Source: Diphasiastrum complanatum (Eukaryota; Streptophyta; Lycopodiopsida; Lycopodiales; Lycopodiaceae). From it: DNA of 64,000 bases. The translations under genes were made by a program, and so were the position numbers. This document shows, one piece after another, positions 11,931-24,719 of this stretch (position 1 is its first letter; every line of letters starts with the position of its first letter). The DNA is taken from NCBI GenBank assembly GCA_029204225.1, contig CM055102.1:25956922-26020921 (forward strand). The letters run 5' to 3'. Below the pieces are notes generated by a model. The model ran no database searches, was not told where the DNA came from, and was given only the letters and a program-made list of their open reading frames with translations.

Positions 11931-12878
11931 GCTTGATGAAACTATGATATATCTATCTTATCTAAGAGCTAATTTTTCAATCTTGAAGAATGATTACTTT
12001 TAGAAGTATCTTAGAAAAAATCTAGCTACGAAGAAGGAACTTTTGAGACTCCAATAGAGAATTGTGAAATCTGTGAAAATTCACACATGTGGGAATGCCC
12101 TAATGTGTGAAATTGATCTCCTAATTTTGGCTGATGCACTATAGATCATCTATTGATTGAAATCCAAGATCAATGACAAGATCTAAGGCAAAAAGACCAT
12201 TCTACATGCATTCATTTTACCAAAAGGTGTTTCACATGTGTGGAAGACTTCATGAAATAAACTAAGTCCCAACAAGCTCCTCTCCTTGGGTAGAGAGAGA
12301 AAATACCACTTTTGGGCTCATCTAGAGAGAGAAGACAATACAAGCAAAATTGACAAATCTCCAAATTGACTTAAAAACTCATAGATCTCTCATACATTGA
12401 TGAAGGGAATGAAAGTACATATAGAAACTCGTGGAGATCCATGCTTGATTCTTATTGGACTCCTTAAACATAGCCTCTCTAATCCTATTGGATGTGTGAT
12501 GCAACATCCCTCACTTTTGATTGGACCCTTCCAACACATCTCTCTCTCTTATGATTGGACCCTTTGACTTTTGCCACCACATAGGGTGCATCACTCATCA
12601 AACCTAAACTTCACATGTGTAAGCAACCTAACTAGCTTGAGTTACATCACAATTGAATTTTGGCCTAGTCATGACAAAACATGTGTACTTGACCATTTGA
12701 CCTCTAAAGCCAATATGGGCCCTATCAAAGTTCTACACCAAGATGCTTGATACAAAATCTTTATGATACCCCTAAAGTCAACATGATTAAACTAATTTTA
12801 CTTTTTCTACATGTGATATTTTTTTCACAAACTAGAAACACAAAAAATATCCAAGATAGATTTTGACAATTTTTCACA
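11931..12878 (-). mobile_element. LTR beginning of a further copia-like element
   Basis: On the minus strand TTTGAGGAG, a polypurine tract, is followed by TGTGAAAAATTGTC at 12,878, an LTR start of the same general type. The LTR runs leftwards for several hundred bases and contains recurrent CACATGTGTG blocks. Its 3' edge could not be placed. No gene is visible. Confidence 0.5.
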
Positions 12879-13770
12879 CTCCTCAAAAACTAGCTTGGTA
12901 AGATCAAGGAGTTTGTGAAACTTTTTTGAGTGGATCCTTTGGTATGCATATGAAGTAAAAAACCAGCAAAAGGATCCATCATAGCAGCACCTCACCAAAT
13001 CCATGATAAGATTTCTTTGGTAGAAATCATTTGCCAACACCTTTGAAGAGCATTCCAACAATTTGCCACTATACCAATGTGCTTCTTCCATGCTTGATGA
13101 TGAACTTTGATTTGAAATTACCATTTGCATGAATATGGCTGCACCATGATGAAAATCAGAGGCTTCCATGCCTCATAAAGATCACAGAGATTATAGAGAT
13201 CAAGATCATAAGATGAGCAAAAGTGTTGATTATCAAGATTAAGCATTCTAGCTTGACTAGTGCCCATACTATGAACTTTATCCATGATGGATATAATCTT
13301 GAAATCAAATTCTATCTTGATCTTCTTGAGGCTAAACACTTGCTCAAGTATGTAAGTGTCCTTCAAGAATGATTCACTTAATCTCAAGAGAAGTTTACAA
13401 ATTGCCTCAAACCATGTAAAAACATGATTTTTCAAACTATGAGCAACAAGCTCAGTCTTGCTCTTACTAGATTCAAGAGCATACACTTGATGACTCAACC
13501 ACTTGCTTTCTAAGTAATTTGGTGATATATCTAAGCCATGAATGACAAGTAATATGTCCATACTAGAGGCATGATACAAGACAATCATTACCTCACTCCA
13601 ACTATGAGATGTAGAAACCTCATCAAAGCAAGATGGTACATCAAGTAATGAAAGAGAAGCATGAGAGAATATGTTGGAGTAAATACCACTTGAAACTTGC
13701 CTCTCTTTAACCTAAACACTTTTTGGGCCAAACAAACAGTGCACCAAAAAGATATCCTTGCTCTTGCCAT
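12879..13770 (-). pseudogene. Unidentified ORF upstream of a copia-type 3' LTR
   Basis: Two long overlapping minus-strand readings (13,588-13,118 and 13,169-12,825) sit directly upstream of a polypurine tract and LTR start. The segment with ALESSKSKTELVAHSLKN and SESFLKDTYILEQVF clearly resembles ECARSKHDIFIHKLKD and SESSLKDTYIHTRVF at 38,140-38,400, also inside a copia-type element. Neither copy looks like copia RT or RNase H. It may be a captured host gene or an element-specific protein. The function is unknown. Frame breaks make this copy a pseudogene. Confidence 0.5.
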
Positions 13771-13788
13771 TGTTCAGAATAAGTTAAT

Positions 13789-14439
13789 GTGCAAACTAAC
13801 TATATCCATGTTGTTACAGGATCTTTGTATATATACATTTTAGAATACCTCAAAACATTTGAAAACAATATTTTTTCAGCTCTGGATGAGTATCGGAATA
13901 AGCTAGACTCAATTAACATTTTTGATGTTAAAGAAGTTGTCCCTAGCCCTAATCCAATTCCTTCCAAAATCTCCAGTCAGCTGTTATTCCCTGATCTATG
14001 GAAAATCTACACGGATTGGGAAGCTAACTATTCTCATTATTTGGAGGAAGTCAAAGCAAATAATATACTTCGCTCCACTAATCCAATAACCAGACCATAC
14101 CATACTTACAATTATGTAAATATTGGTTCTCTTATTTCATATGCTCTTTTGTCCATTCAACAACTATACATTAATGGAAAATTCTCACAATATACATATG
14201 CAACCCTCTCACTAACTGTCCCTTCTGCTGAGATGTCTGAAATCTTGTCTGAGGATAGTTGGTACACTCATCTTGAGAATAATACATTGATCGACAACCC
14301 CCTTGCACCATTGGGAAATCAAGGAATGAGAGGTTATCCAAGTCTATCATTCCAGGATGATTACAACCAGAAAAACAATTATTACCTTGCCACAAAAGGG
14401 ATGACCTTAGACCAAGTCAATGAAAAAAATGAAGCCTGA
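13789..14439 (+). CDS. Unidentified 216-codon ORF
   Basis: An uninterrupted reading frame in AT-rich DNA with protein-like composition, rich in Asn, Tyr, Ser and Leu. A TTGTTACAG just after the ATG could be a splice acceptor, so the true coding part may begin at GSLYIYILEYLKTF. No signal peptide, transmembrane segment or catalytic motif is evident. Segments such as FPDLWKIYTDWEANYSHYLE and NPITRPYHTYNYVNIGSLI look like a folded alpha/beta protein. It has no related copy elsewhere in the window, unlike the surrounding transposons. It could be an exon of a host gene, an element-specific ORF or an endogenised viral fragment. I cannot choose between these. Confidence 0.45.
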   Translation: MQTNYIHVVTGSLYIYILEYLKTFENNIFSALDEYRNKLDSINIFDVKEVVPSPNPIPSKISSQLLFPDLWKIYTDWEANYSHYLEEVKANNILRSTNPITRPYHTYNYVNIGSLISYALLSIQQLYINGKFSQYTYATLSLTVPSAEMSEILSEDSWYTHLENNTLIDNPLAPLGNQGMRGYPSLSFQDDYNQKNNYYLATKGMTLDQVNEKNEA

Positions 14440-15730
14440 GCAAAGGCTATTTTCCATAGAAAGCCAGCCAGCAGGAAGCGACAGAGAAGAATGTAAGAAA
14501 ATTGTTTGCGAGCCGCTGCACAGCTGAGGAAGGGGATATGTGGAGCCTCATGATCCCACATTATCCAAAATAATTGTTTAAAATGTAAATTTTTTTAGTT
14601 TTTATACATCTATATTGCCTAAATTCATGTAAAGGCCTATTTGCACTTTGCAAATTCACATTTAGGTTAGAACTCGCAACGTTTTGTGCGACGTTCTATA
14701 GAGACGCAGTAGCGGATTTCAACCGACATCTTAACAATTGGTAAACAACATTGAGGCCGGTGATCGTTCCTATAACGACGACACTTTGTGCCATTGTACT
14801 TACGCATTTGCACAGATCTGAGTATCAATAGAGAGAGAAGAGAGCCAGTTTCTATAAGCTTGAGCATTCTTTCTCTCTGTCATCTTTTACAGCATTACTT
14901 CTTATCAATTGAGCGAATACACTCTGTACGATCTGTAACTGTTTGTGATACTGCTCTGTCTGCATCACACATATTTCTCATATTTTACCGAATTTCAGTC
15001 ACTCTAATGTGGATTTTCAGACGTCATCAGAGAGCGACAATTCTGACTAATGTGTGCAGGGAATTAGCCAAAGCTGTTAAGCATAACCTTAAGCAAAACT
15101 TCTTTCAATTCTAAATGAGCTATTTGTTCAGATAATGAACTTGTTTGATGCTCTGTTCTGTTTGCTTCCTACGATAAAAACTAATGCACTGTATTCGATT
15201 AAGAGGAATCATTAGCCAATTCGATTCTGTTTGATAAATCTATTTGCTAGTTGCTGTTTGATATGATTGCTTACTGTTATCCGAAGAGCCTGAAAGATAA
15301 AGTAATCTTTATAATCATAGACCTTGACCAAATCGTTTCACCATTAGTGTTCCTGGATGCCAATTTTTCCAAATATCTTTGGATAACCAGATATGTCGTT
15401 GTAGTATTCATTGTGAATATTACACATCACATTCCATTTACCATCTCATATACACTTATCATACGAAAGATGAGATTATTCTCTCTCTTGGGGAACGATC
15501 AAACCTTTTATACTACTTAATTATTGATTTTGTGGAAATCTATAACGACTAGGTCACCACAATTACAAAACCCGTGGAGCAGCAAGGATTCTTTGTTGGG
15601 ATTGTTTAATGCTGAAGCTCTACACTCCCGAATCAATCCTGAGGGGGAGTGATGGAAGCAAACTATATTTTTCAACATATAGTTTGTCAGCACAATTTTT
15701 TCTATCTTTTCTACAGTACAGATCCACATT
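14440..15730. other. Non-coding stretch upstream of a copia 3' LTR
   Basis: Short open frames only. The right end, just before the polypurine tract at 15,731, carries a second GAGGGGGAGTG tract near 15,641. This suggests the 3' non-coding part of a copia element. No RNase H motif could be read. Confidence 0.4.
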
Positions 15731-16130
15731 AAGGGGGAGTGTTGGAATTTCCCTTAAATTCAACTGGTAATGAGGATATGTTCATTACCTTCCTGTAGAA
15801 CTGTTGGCGAAAAATGCGACACTGCATTTTTACACGGGATTCCACACAGGCGAGAGTCTGTAGATTTACAAGGGATCCCAAGTACAGACCATTACATCTT
15901 CACACTCCAATAATAAACCGGTCTACTGATCAATTTAGCAGTTGTGAACTATCTTGTAATTGTAAAGTTAAGATAGCACAAGATCTTTCGGCTGCTATAT
16001 AAGTAAATGAGCGATTGAAGGAAAAAGAATAGGCGGACCTGCTCAGCGTTCACATTCTTCCTGCATCAGGCAATAGGAGCTGACATTTCTCTGTCAGTGA
16101 TTCATGTAGTATTACTGCTGTGATGTTTCC
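15731..16130 (+). mobile_element. Polypurine tract and copia 3' LTR (right edge uncertain)
   Basis: AAGGGGGAG (15,731-15,739) is followed by TGTTGGAATTTCCC, the LTR start at 15,740. A TATA-like CTATATAAGTAAATGAGCG lies about 260 bp in. The same promoter block, CTATATAAGAAAGTGAGCG, is read on the minus strand near 35,435, beyond a copia RNase H. The two belong to related copia families. The LTR end was not located. Confidence 0.65.
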
Positions 16131-17140
16131 GCCTTCCATCACTTATTGTTTTGCAGTATTCTACAATGTGGCACACTGCTATGGATTCACGTTTTTTCTG
16201 TAGTAGGTAACAGTAGTTGACATTTCTATGTTGTTGATTTACACTAGCTGGCGTTTCGATTCACACAACGATATTGCAGCTGTGTACAAATTATTTGATG
16301 TATATAATTTATTGTGCCATTCATTTCTGTTATTGCAAGAATGCTATTGTTTTTGTCTTGTTTTAGCTCAGTGCATGGTGATCTATGACACCTCAGTCAC
16401 TTGCTTAATCTCTTGCATTTGTGACCGTTAAGTAGCTCTCTTTTTGGGTGATTGTGTCCACTGATCACAAGTAGATCACCGTTAGAATGATTCATGCACG
16501 AGCAATGACCTTCTTAAACACACTACACATGACCCATTCACTGCCATGAAATGCTCTCTCACACCAATGACTCACACAGTTCATGATTCGTAACAAGTGA
16601 GATAGACATTGTAGATGCTTTCACGCATTGATTCTTTCAGATAGATTGTCAGTAAGTAGGTTCATAACCTTTACAGATTGCGATTAGCTTTGTGAAGCAC
16701 GCGGTTACGTCCGCTATTGTTTTGTACTCACCTGCATTATTGACTTGTATATTTCGTTATACTTAACCTGATTACAGCTCTGTTTGGTTCTGCACTCAGA
16801 TTCGTGTCAATACTGCAATGCTCTTCCATGTTCTGTTTGGCCATCTGATTGTTTGTCTGGTTGTCTGCTCATAGCTTCCGCTAATTATTGAGTTCTAGTC
16901 TTTGCCTACTAAGTCACTAATAGTGCACACACCGACAGAATTGAAATCCTCCAATTTCTCCGACACTACAAGCTATGCTGATAAAGATAATTCTCCATTT
17001 GCTCAACTTCTTCTTGAAACTATGGGCATTGTTTTTGAGAAAATTTCAAACCTAGATCTATTGGAGAATTTGTTGAGTTGCAGTCTACCATCTTATGCTT
17101 CTCCAACAAGTTTTGTATATGCCTTTGTTGATTGATAACA
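16131..17140. other. Unassigned sequence, one short ORF
   Basis: Probably the LTR remainder plus flank. A 77-codon plus-strand frame at 16,902-17,135 (MPTKSLIVHTPTELKSS) has no recognisable domain. No other gene is visible. Confidence 0.3.
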
Positions 17141-17149
17141 ATCTATCTA

Positions 17150-18600
17150 TTGGGTCGATCTCTTAAAATTTGTATTCTAAGGCAAAAATGAGCTTCTTCT
17201 AAATCTGTCATGTCGAACTCATTTGACAACATAGCTTTGGTACCTTTAATGTTGAAATGTTGTTGTTGAAAAGTAAATTATTATCAACATATAATGCGAT
17301 GATAATGAAAGATGATACTACTGCCTGAAGTATATGTTAGAGTCGGCTGAGCTAGGTATAAAACCGTGTTCAAGAAAAACGTTGTTTGAATATTCATTTG
17401 TTGTGCTTCTAGATTTATTGTAGTTGCAAATGTTGAAAGAAGTCTGGTGGAAGTAAGCTTGACTAAAACCTTCCATCCAATCGAGCTTTCCATCAGTTGA
17501 TATTCCCATTAACTACATATTTGATTCTAGAATCCATTTGCACCCTACAATATTTTTACCAAGCGCCAGAATTGTGACAATCCATGTTTGATTCTTATAA
17601 CAGATCGATACTCTTTATCCATTGTTGATTTCCAATGCTTTGCATAAGGGCAAGTTACAACTACGGTGGCTAGCTCCTCCACAAAATTACAATAGGCCTC
17701 ATCAATAAATCTCCTTAGCGGAAATCTTTGACGATTTGATCTTATAGGAGTTTTACACTCTGTGGCTATTGTACATCACCATCTTCTAAATCATTGACAA
17801 CTGTAGAGTGTCTTCAAGGGCTGAAAATAACATTCCGAATATATGAAGTATCTGAAGTATCTTCATTCACTTTTGACTCACCCTTCAGACCATAGAACTA
17901 ATCTTCAAGAATATACTATTTCTACTGATAAAAATCTTCTTTGTGAGAGGATTATAAAGCTTATAAGCTTTGTATCCAAATGCGTATTACAAAAATCGAC
18001 TTCGTGCTAGAATCATCTAGCTATTTCGAAAGTTCTATAGGAACTTGTGCAAAGGCTATATAGTCAAAAATTTTGAAAATTTTAATTAACGATTTACTGT
18101 CCAAATCTCATCTGGTGTTTTTTCATCCAATGCGTTGGTTGTACATCGACTTTGTATGCATGTTGTCTTAGTTACAACTTCTGCCCAAAAATGCTTTGGC
18201 AATAAGACATGATTCAACCTAGTCTTCACACTATTGATGAGCATACAATTCTTATGCTCAACAACACCATTAGATTGAGGTGTATAATTGGTGGTGCAGT
18301 AGCCTCGCTTACTCTCCTATTATTATACCAAGAATATGGCAAACTACATAAAGAGAGATACAACTCGTGTGACGTTCCTCATTATGATGAACCTTCAAAG
18401 TATGAAACTCCTCCGCATTCCCCATTGTAATGATCTCTCCAAATGTGAAAGTCCTCCAACTACTAGCACTTGGATATATAAAAGTTCATATTTTGGATGT
18501 AGATTAGAAGCCCTAAAAAACAAAAGAAAAAAAGTGCAAGAAGCACTTTTTGGCTCTTGGAAGTAATGAAGTCTTTTTTCCAACCTTAGTCAATCGTGCT
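17150..18600 (-). pseudogene. Decayed Ty1/copia integrase-RT remnant
   Basis: Read right to left. The integrase core end TPQSNGVVEHKNCML is near 18,230-18,275, then the HFWAEVVTKTTC region. RT follows with VKLTSTRLLSTFATT and LEAQQMNIQTTF near 17,370-17,460, and ALYVDNNLLFNN near 17,270, where the catalytic YVDD has become YVDN. FDMTDLEEAHF is near 17,200. Many stops and frameshifts separate these blocks. The order integrase then RT is diagnostic of copia. Confidence 0.75.
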
Positions 18601-19530
18601 CAATGTACCTCAAGATGTGAAATTGCCTTACACTATATCTATTGAAAAAATTAAGGAAATACGGTCGTCATGCACTAATGTAAGATCAAGATTAAAGGTT
18701 GTCAATAAAGTAATCTCTTTTCCTTGGAGAGGGTAGAGAATTGTGCTTGAGGAAATATTTAATCATAAGAATTTTGGGAGAACGTGATTTTATCTTACAA
18801 TAGGTAGATATTTGGCTAATTAAGGTTACTTATATCTTATTGCTAATTGTAATCAATGCTTTTTTTGGTAATATCAACTTGTGGGAGAAAAAAGAATCTA
18901 AACTAAGTGGATGAGCCTAACTCAAATATGATACACCAACTCTATGACTCGTCATGTGAAAAAGGATTATTTATAAACAATAGCAAAGCTCAATAGTTCA
19001 CTATTTAAGTTGGAAGGTTTAGAGCGGAAAATTTTTCAAACTATTTTTCACACCATAGTAACTCCAAAAAAGTAAGATGATCTAATCCATAGGATTTTCT
19101 TGCACCAATAAATTAAACACATGGGCTCAAATGGAATGGGTGGTTATTGAATAGGAGACAAGCTTGGGGGGGGGGGGGGGGGGGGGTGGGGCATTGTTGA
19201 CAAGGGGTGGGTATTTCACGTTCATTGTTGATGTGGCTCTACTCAACAATGATAATGACATTTGTTTACTTTTAGCGTGTTCATTTTTTAATATTATGAA
19301 GCTCAGAAGCCACGGAAACGCATTCCAAACATAGCTGTAGCTCATCTGGTGGCTTTCTCGCAACGCGTCCAACGTAAGATGCATATCAGCCAAATCCAAG
19401 CTGGCTCTCACGTCCATAATGTGATCTCTTTGGACGTGCATCCAAAACTGGCTGTGCCTCCAGAAAAAGCTTCCAGGATCTGAACCCGTACAGACAAAGC
19501 ACACATATCCACGATCACATACTATAACAC

Positions 19531-19534
<4 letters not shown>
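18601..19534. other. Upstream region of the ATL gene
   Basis: No gene is supported here. It includes a run of 21 G followed by TGGGG at 19,166-19,191. The last few hundred bases before the CT tract are the likely promoter, but no confident TATA box was placed. Confidence 0.4.

Positions 19535-19570
<36 letters not shown>
19535..19570 (+). repeat. CT microsatellite in the ATL upstream/5'UTR region
   Basis: A pure (CT)18 tract about 240 bp upstream of the ATL start codon. Pyrimidine-rich tracts at this position are common in plant 5'UTRs, so it may be transcribed. Confidence 0.7.
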
Positions 19571-19573
<3 letters not shown>

Positions 19574-19807
19574 TGCTGCGAGCTCGTATTCTCTCCTCAG
19601 CAACAATGCTCGGGTTTTGATCGTTACGCTTCAATTCAACCATCAATTCTCTGTTTCCGTTGCCCTTTGTTAAAGCACATGATCAAATCCCTTTTCAGTT
19701 CAAATGAATCTCTCAGAGAACCCATGAAGCTGTAGAAACTCTCGATGGAGGATCGGCGATGGTGGCTTTAACCCTCCCATCTGCTCTAACTCTCCTTCAC
19801 CTCAGCA

Positions 19808-21082
19808 ATGATCTCTTACTTACCCAACGCCCCACCTCCATGGCCGCTGGATGAGCCAGATGGGAGCTATCCTTTCTGGCTACCCCCTCCCATCGATCAC
19901 TCCGACTCCAGCACCTCCAAAACCTCCATCCTCACACCAGCAGTGGTGGCAGTGATCGCAATTCTGGGCAGCGCCTTTCTGCTAGTGAGCTACTACCGGA
20001 TCTTTGCACGCTACTGCAGCACATGGCGGGATTTTCCGGGGGTGCGGTGGCGACGCAGGTCTGCCATTGCAGGCGAAGAGCAACCCAGCATGGAAGCAGA
20101 GGAAGCCTGGGTGGTAGTGACCAATGGGCTAGACGAATATTTGATCAGAAAGATCCCTGTGTTTACCTTTAAGAAAGGGGAGGGAGTGACAGAAAGCACG
20201 GAGTGTGTAGTTTGCTTGACAGAGTTTGAGGAGGAGGAACCGCTGAGGCTTCTGCCAAAGTGTAGTCATGCCTTCCATCTCCCTTGTGTTGACATGTGGC
20301 TGCAAACCCACACCAATTGTCCTCTTTGCCGGGCAAATGTCTTCAAGGAGAATCCCGTTTCTCCGCCGCAAGCACAAGCAGCAGCAGAATCAGTTTCTGG
20401 TGCGGATGGAGCTCCTCTAGGAATGGAATCTGTGACTCCAGAGGCAGGTCCGGCAGGGCAGGTGATGGCTAGCTTAGAGGATCCTGTCGAGGCCACTGCC
20501 AAGACGCAGGGCATGGAAGATGTGAAAAACGATTCCGCTTTGAATTCACCAAAACTCTACCCAAGTCGATCGCCCTGTCATCCGATCCTTATAACGGGAA
20601 TTAGGAAGGAAGATCAGAGTCAGAAATTGATATCAACGCAGTCCCTTGCTTTGGAAATCAATGCAATGCCACCCCTCCTCAGAAGATCGAATTCAACCGG
20701 ATCTCACATAGGCGTCTGCTTCTCAGATACCGCGGAGGACAGCCAACCTCGGCAGATACAACAGAAAATATTTCCATGTGAAACATCAGGAATTTACAAC
20801 ATCGCCTCGCCTAAATTCAGGCGAAGCTTCTCTGGGTCATTCATCTCCATCGATATGTCTGATATTGGTTCATGCAGCAGCTCTGCAGAAACTTTATTGA
20901 GCCCAAGCCAGGATCTGGAGAAAATTCGGTGCAGCAATTTTGCCAATTCAACATTGTCAGTCACCAAATTACCTACTGCAAAGACATTCTTGGCAAGAAC
21001 ATTTTCTGGAAGGAGGGTGTTCCCTTTCAGGACCAATAAAACGCATTCATCCACAGGCGACTCCTCGGTGGCAAGAGTGTGA
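19808..21082 (+). CDS. ATL-family RING-H2 E3 ubiquitin ligase
   Basis: Likely a membrane-anchored E3 ubiquitin ligase that passes ubiquitin from an E2 enzyme to targets. The 424-residue protein is encoded without introns, as is usual for ATL genes. A Pro-rich N-terminus precedes one transmembrane helix (about residues 41-62, LTPAVVAVIAILGSAFLLV). Next come a basic stretch, the family's GLD motif (107-109) and a complete RING-H2 domain: C133, C136, C152, H154, H157, C160, C171 and C174. Trp164 and the Pro before the last Cys pair are present. The C-terminal 250 residues are Ser-rich and low in predicted structure. GLDEYLIRKIPVF and TECVVCLTEF suggest the ATL51/52-like branch, by recognition only. 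The upstream CT tract is the only regulatory clue. The start gives the full N-terminus and no in-frame alternative looks better. Confidence 0.95.
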   Translation: MISYLPNAPPPWPLDEPDGSYPFWLPPPIDHSDSSTSKTSILTPAVVAVIAILGSAFLLVSYYRIFARYCSTWRDFPGVRWRRRSAIAGEEQPSMEAEEAWVVVTNGLDEYLIRKIPVFTFKKGEGVTESTECVVCLTEFEEEEPLRLLPKCSHAFHLPCVDMWLQTHTNCPLCRANVFKENPVSPPQAQAAAESVSGADGAPLGMESVTPEAGPAGQVMASLEDPVEATAKTQGMEDVKNDSALNSPKLYPSRSPCHPILITGIRKEDQSQKLISTQSLALEINAMPPLLRRSNSTGSHIGVCFSDTAEDSQPRQIQQKIFPCETSGIYNIASPKFRRSFSGSFISIDMSDIGSCSSSAETLLSPSQDLEKIRCSNFANSTLSVTKLPTAKTFLARTFSGRRVFPFRTNKTHSSTGDSSVARV

Positions 21083-24000
21083 CAATTTATCTATCTTGAG
21101 TGCTCTATACATAAATTGTGACCTGTAAAATAATAGCTTGTGATATTTTCGGCACAGTGCTTCTAGACATGTAAATCTGATTCGTCTGGGGGTTTGTATC
21201 TTCCAGGTGGCAGCTTTATAGTGAGCAACCCTAGCGACAAACCAAAGACCACAAAAATGCATTTCTTGAAGCCTTTGGCAAGAGTATTTACATTCCTCTG
21301 TCCAGTGCTCTTCTTATTGCTCTTTTAGGGACAGTATTTAACATCCACACCACAGTGGTCTTATGGTTGCCTATGTATCGACTGTCTCAACTTATGAACC
21401 GTTTCTTGACCCTTAAAGAGATCATAAATTTTCTCTCGCAAACCCTTTAGTAAAATCCAAAAATTTAATAAAATTTCAGCTACTGGTGGCTAATGTGACC
21501 GTAGCACAAATGCATTGCCCTCTATTGAGGCAGATAAACTACTTGTAAACTGACCTCGAGTCTTTACCAGCTGCTGTGTCTCAGCAATCTTCATTTTCAA
21601 GCAGAGAAAACATTCATACAGCCGTAACTACGGTGTTCAGGTGTCTTACTGAAGGAATTTACATTCCAGATTGCCTACCTATTGCTTTTGAATAGATCTA
21701 TTTTCCTTTTGATTCTCTCTTTTCCTTTTTTGCATTATTGTTTGTAGCTGCTTTTCATTGCAACCTTTTCTTCCCATCTTAGACATTCTGTGTAGCTTCT
21801 TTCCTACCTGGGAAAGTGTTTATGAGATGCAATTGTCAAACTGAAGTTTATGGCAGACTAAGCACCATGCCACCACAGTCTGCGTCATACATCGGAATAG
21901 ACGTCTGCTTAAGTAGAAAATCGATAATATCTTGGACTGATGCTAAGTATCATTGCTTGTAACCACAGGTAAAATAGTGTCCTCAATGAGAATTGTACTG
22001 TTGTGAAGTCGTAAACTACCCACATCAACTGTCAAATAGTTTCAAAGCTTCATATCATAAGTCTTGTAAGGATTAGATCAACTAAATGAATCGAGCAGGT
22101 AATCTGAGTTGTACAAGCAATGGATGCGTTAGGCCATTGCACCACCGTTTACAAAAATGCACACTAAATAAAATCGTGAAGCCCTAATCAGGCAGATTGG
22201 TAGGCAATGACAATGTCCCATATTCATGCAATTCCAGCTAGGCTGTATAGTTCACCAGAACTGGAACATAGGCCGTTCTTGAATTCAGGAAATCATAATC
22301 ATTCATGTTTGTTTTCAAGATAAATGGACACTGCCCTCATATGCATCTGTTTCTGCTAGAGATGGTCGCAGAGACTACAATTAGTTGCTCAATATCAGTT
22401 CAAATTAAGAACGTTTGACCTGGTGATTGATGGCTGGTATTCAGAATTGAAGTGGTAAAGCTGGCGTATTAAGCATGTTGTCTGCAAATTGAGTGATGTT
22501 CGAAGGCGTACAATATGCAGCGTAGTAGTGCATGCAGCAGAGCGACTTTATCTCTTTCATCTGCTAAGACTGAAGTCCTACTATAGTCTATGCCTCAAGT
22601 CTTCCAGAAATAACTCACTAAAAGAAACCGTCTTATTCTAACAGTGCATCCTCGTGGATTCCAACACTAGGTCTAGTAGGAACCATGCAATTTCTAATCA
22701 ATATAGTAAAAAGATAGCCCTTTTCCCTTTCTTGAGCTCCGCTGTAACTTCTTCAACCACACAGTAACAAGATTCAAGGCCCCACATACAGCAAGCAAAA
22801 ATCTGATTAAAATTTCATAGAACACAATTGAGCGATTACCTATCTGTCCCTGGCAGCATCTGCTTCTACAATATACGTTAAAACTTTTGAGTCTCTCGAG
22901 TCTTAACTCTTAGATTTCCCACAAAACTATCTCGCTAGATTCTGTTTGTTCAAAACGAAACAAATGTAGATCAAATCCTGAATGGATTTATCCAGCAAAC
23001 TTGCAAATTATCAAGCTTTTCAGATCATAAAGGCTATCTTTCTATCAGTCGTAGCAGTGGATTGCACACATGGACAAAGAGACCCCCCTACCGCCCCCGG
23101 GGGGAAGTCGACAGTGGCTTCAAAGCCGTCTTAGAAAGATGTTACACCTTGTACCTGATGGCCAAGGATCCACTTTTCACATATTCCAGACTCCAAATGG
23201 GTCCCGCAGAGATGCCCACCGAGTGTTGTTATGAGCTTTCAACAGAGAAACTACCACCGGGTTCCGGTGGCCAGTCTAAAAAAGAAAATACAATTGGACC
23301 CAAGGACAAAGGGACTCTGCCAAGGCTGAAGAGTAGATAGTCAAAGCCTGTCTTCCTTTTGTTCTCACGAGGCCTCAGGATACAAAGTTCAAAGTCAGAA
23401 AACTTGGAGGCTGGTGTTTCTACACCGCGAGAGGGAGCATTTTGTGAAATTTAAATTAATTAACAACTTCTAATATGCTGGTTTTGAAAATCTGTGGACT
23501 TTTAGTTAGCTCGCTGCTCTACAACAACAATTTTGGCAAAATGAACACCTTGATATCCAAACCTTCCTACCAGCTGATTGGCACCGCTAATTGAAGTATT
23601 ACGTGAAGCGTGGCTTATGCAGTTGCCCCGCAATCAGATCGTGAAACTACATTCAAATAAGTTTTTCGAAACCCTAATCTAAGTGAGTCCTCAAAAATAA
23701 GTTTTTCAAAACATTATTGTAAATGGGTTCTCAGAAATCAGTGTTCGACAAAGTATACAAAAAGAAATTAACATATACTTTTAAAAAGAATGACATCATA
23801 GAAATTCTGATAATTTTTTACATAGGAATATAAAGCCTTATGAGTAGTAGATCTTAAAGAATCGGGAAGTTAACAAAAAAATGCAGGTCTTTTGAGGATA
23901 ATCCAAAAAGGTTTCCTAACACTGCTCAAAAATGAATTGAAAAGAGGCAAAACAAACTTCAAAGCCCTTGAATTAGGGTGACATGACGTTTCCACCTACC

Positions 24001-24718
24001 TACCTGATCAAGACAAGTAAAGTTTGAAAAATATGAAGCATCTGTGCTACTGCTATACTGACGCATATGACATGACAGGCCGGCAGCAGCAGGAAATGCA
24101 TGAACAATGGTTGTTTTTGTAGTTGGTGAAAGAAACCTAACCAGTAACTTGTAACTTGAAAGCTGAAGGAAATTTAATTATTTAAGAGAGCTTGAAGTTG
24201 GAGATGTGACTGCAAAAGTTGTGAAATCATGAGTCAATCACGTATCCAACTGCAACAACTCCTAGTCTCCTCCTTACTGCACATCGAGACTATATAGCGT
24301 TCAACAGGAGAGAGCATGAGCATATAAAACGCTTCCAGCTCTTGGTAAAAAAGTAAAGCCTTGCCAAGGCAGCAATACGACCCGGGCAGGGCATGGCAAA
24401 GAAACCAAAAATTAATTATCTGGAGGACTGGGACTTAAGGATGGCAAACTCATGGGGCAAGGCTCTACACCCTCCCTGACTGGTGCTTGGGAAAATAGGC
24501 ACTATAGGAATGGAAATTGGAATCCTCATAATTTTTCAAACATTGATATCATAAAATCTTTGACAATTTTCTATGTAGAAGCACATAGACCCTTTTAAGA
24601 GTAACGGTCTTTGAAAAATCAAGAGGCTTTAAAACATGTAGGTTTTAGTATAACTCAAAAGACCACTGACCCTGAATCTTTACTTGTACTCGGGCTCCGG
24701 GCCTATAGAAGCCCTTGT
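21083..24718. other. Intergenic region downstream of the ATL gene
   Basis: The first few hundred bases should hold the ATL 3'UTR; AAAATAATAG near 21,128 is a possible polyadenylation region. A 92-codon frame at 23,062-23,340 is somewhat GC-rich but has no recognisable motif. No transposon or RNA gene was recognised. Confidence 0.4.
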
Positions 24719-24719
24719 C

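Noticed and set aside
23062-23340. 92-codon plus-strand frame
   Set aside because: No recognisable motif, no splice context and no relative. Kept only as a note in the intergenic entry.
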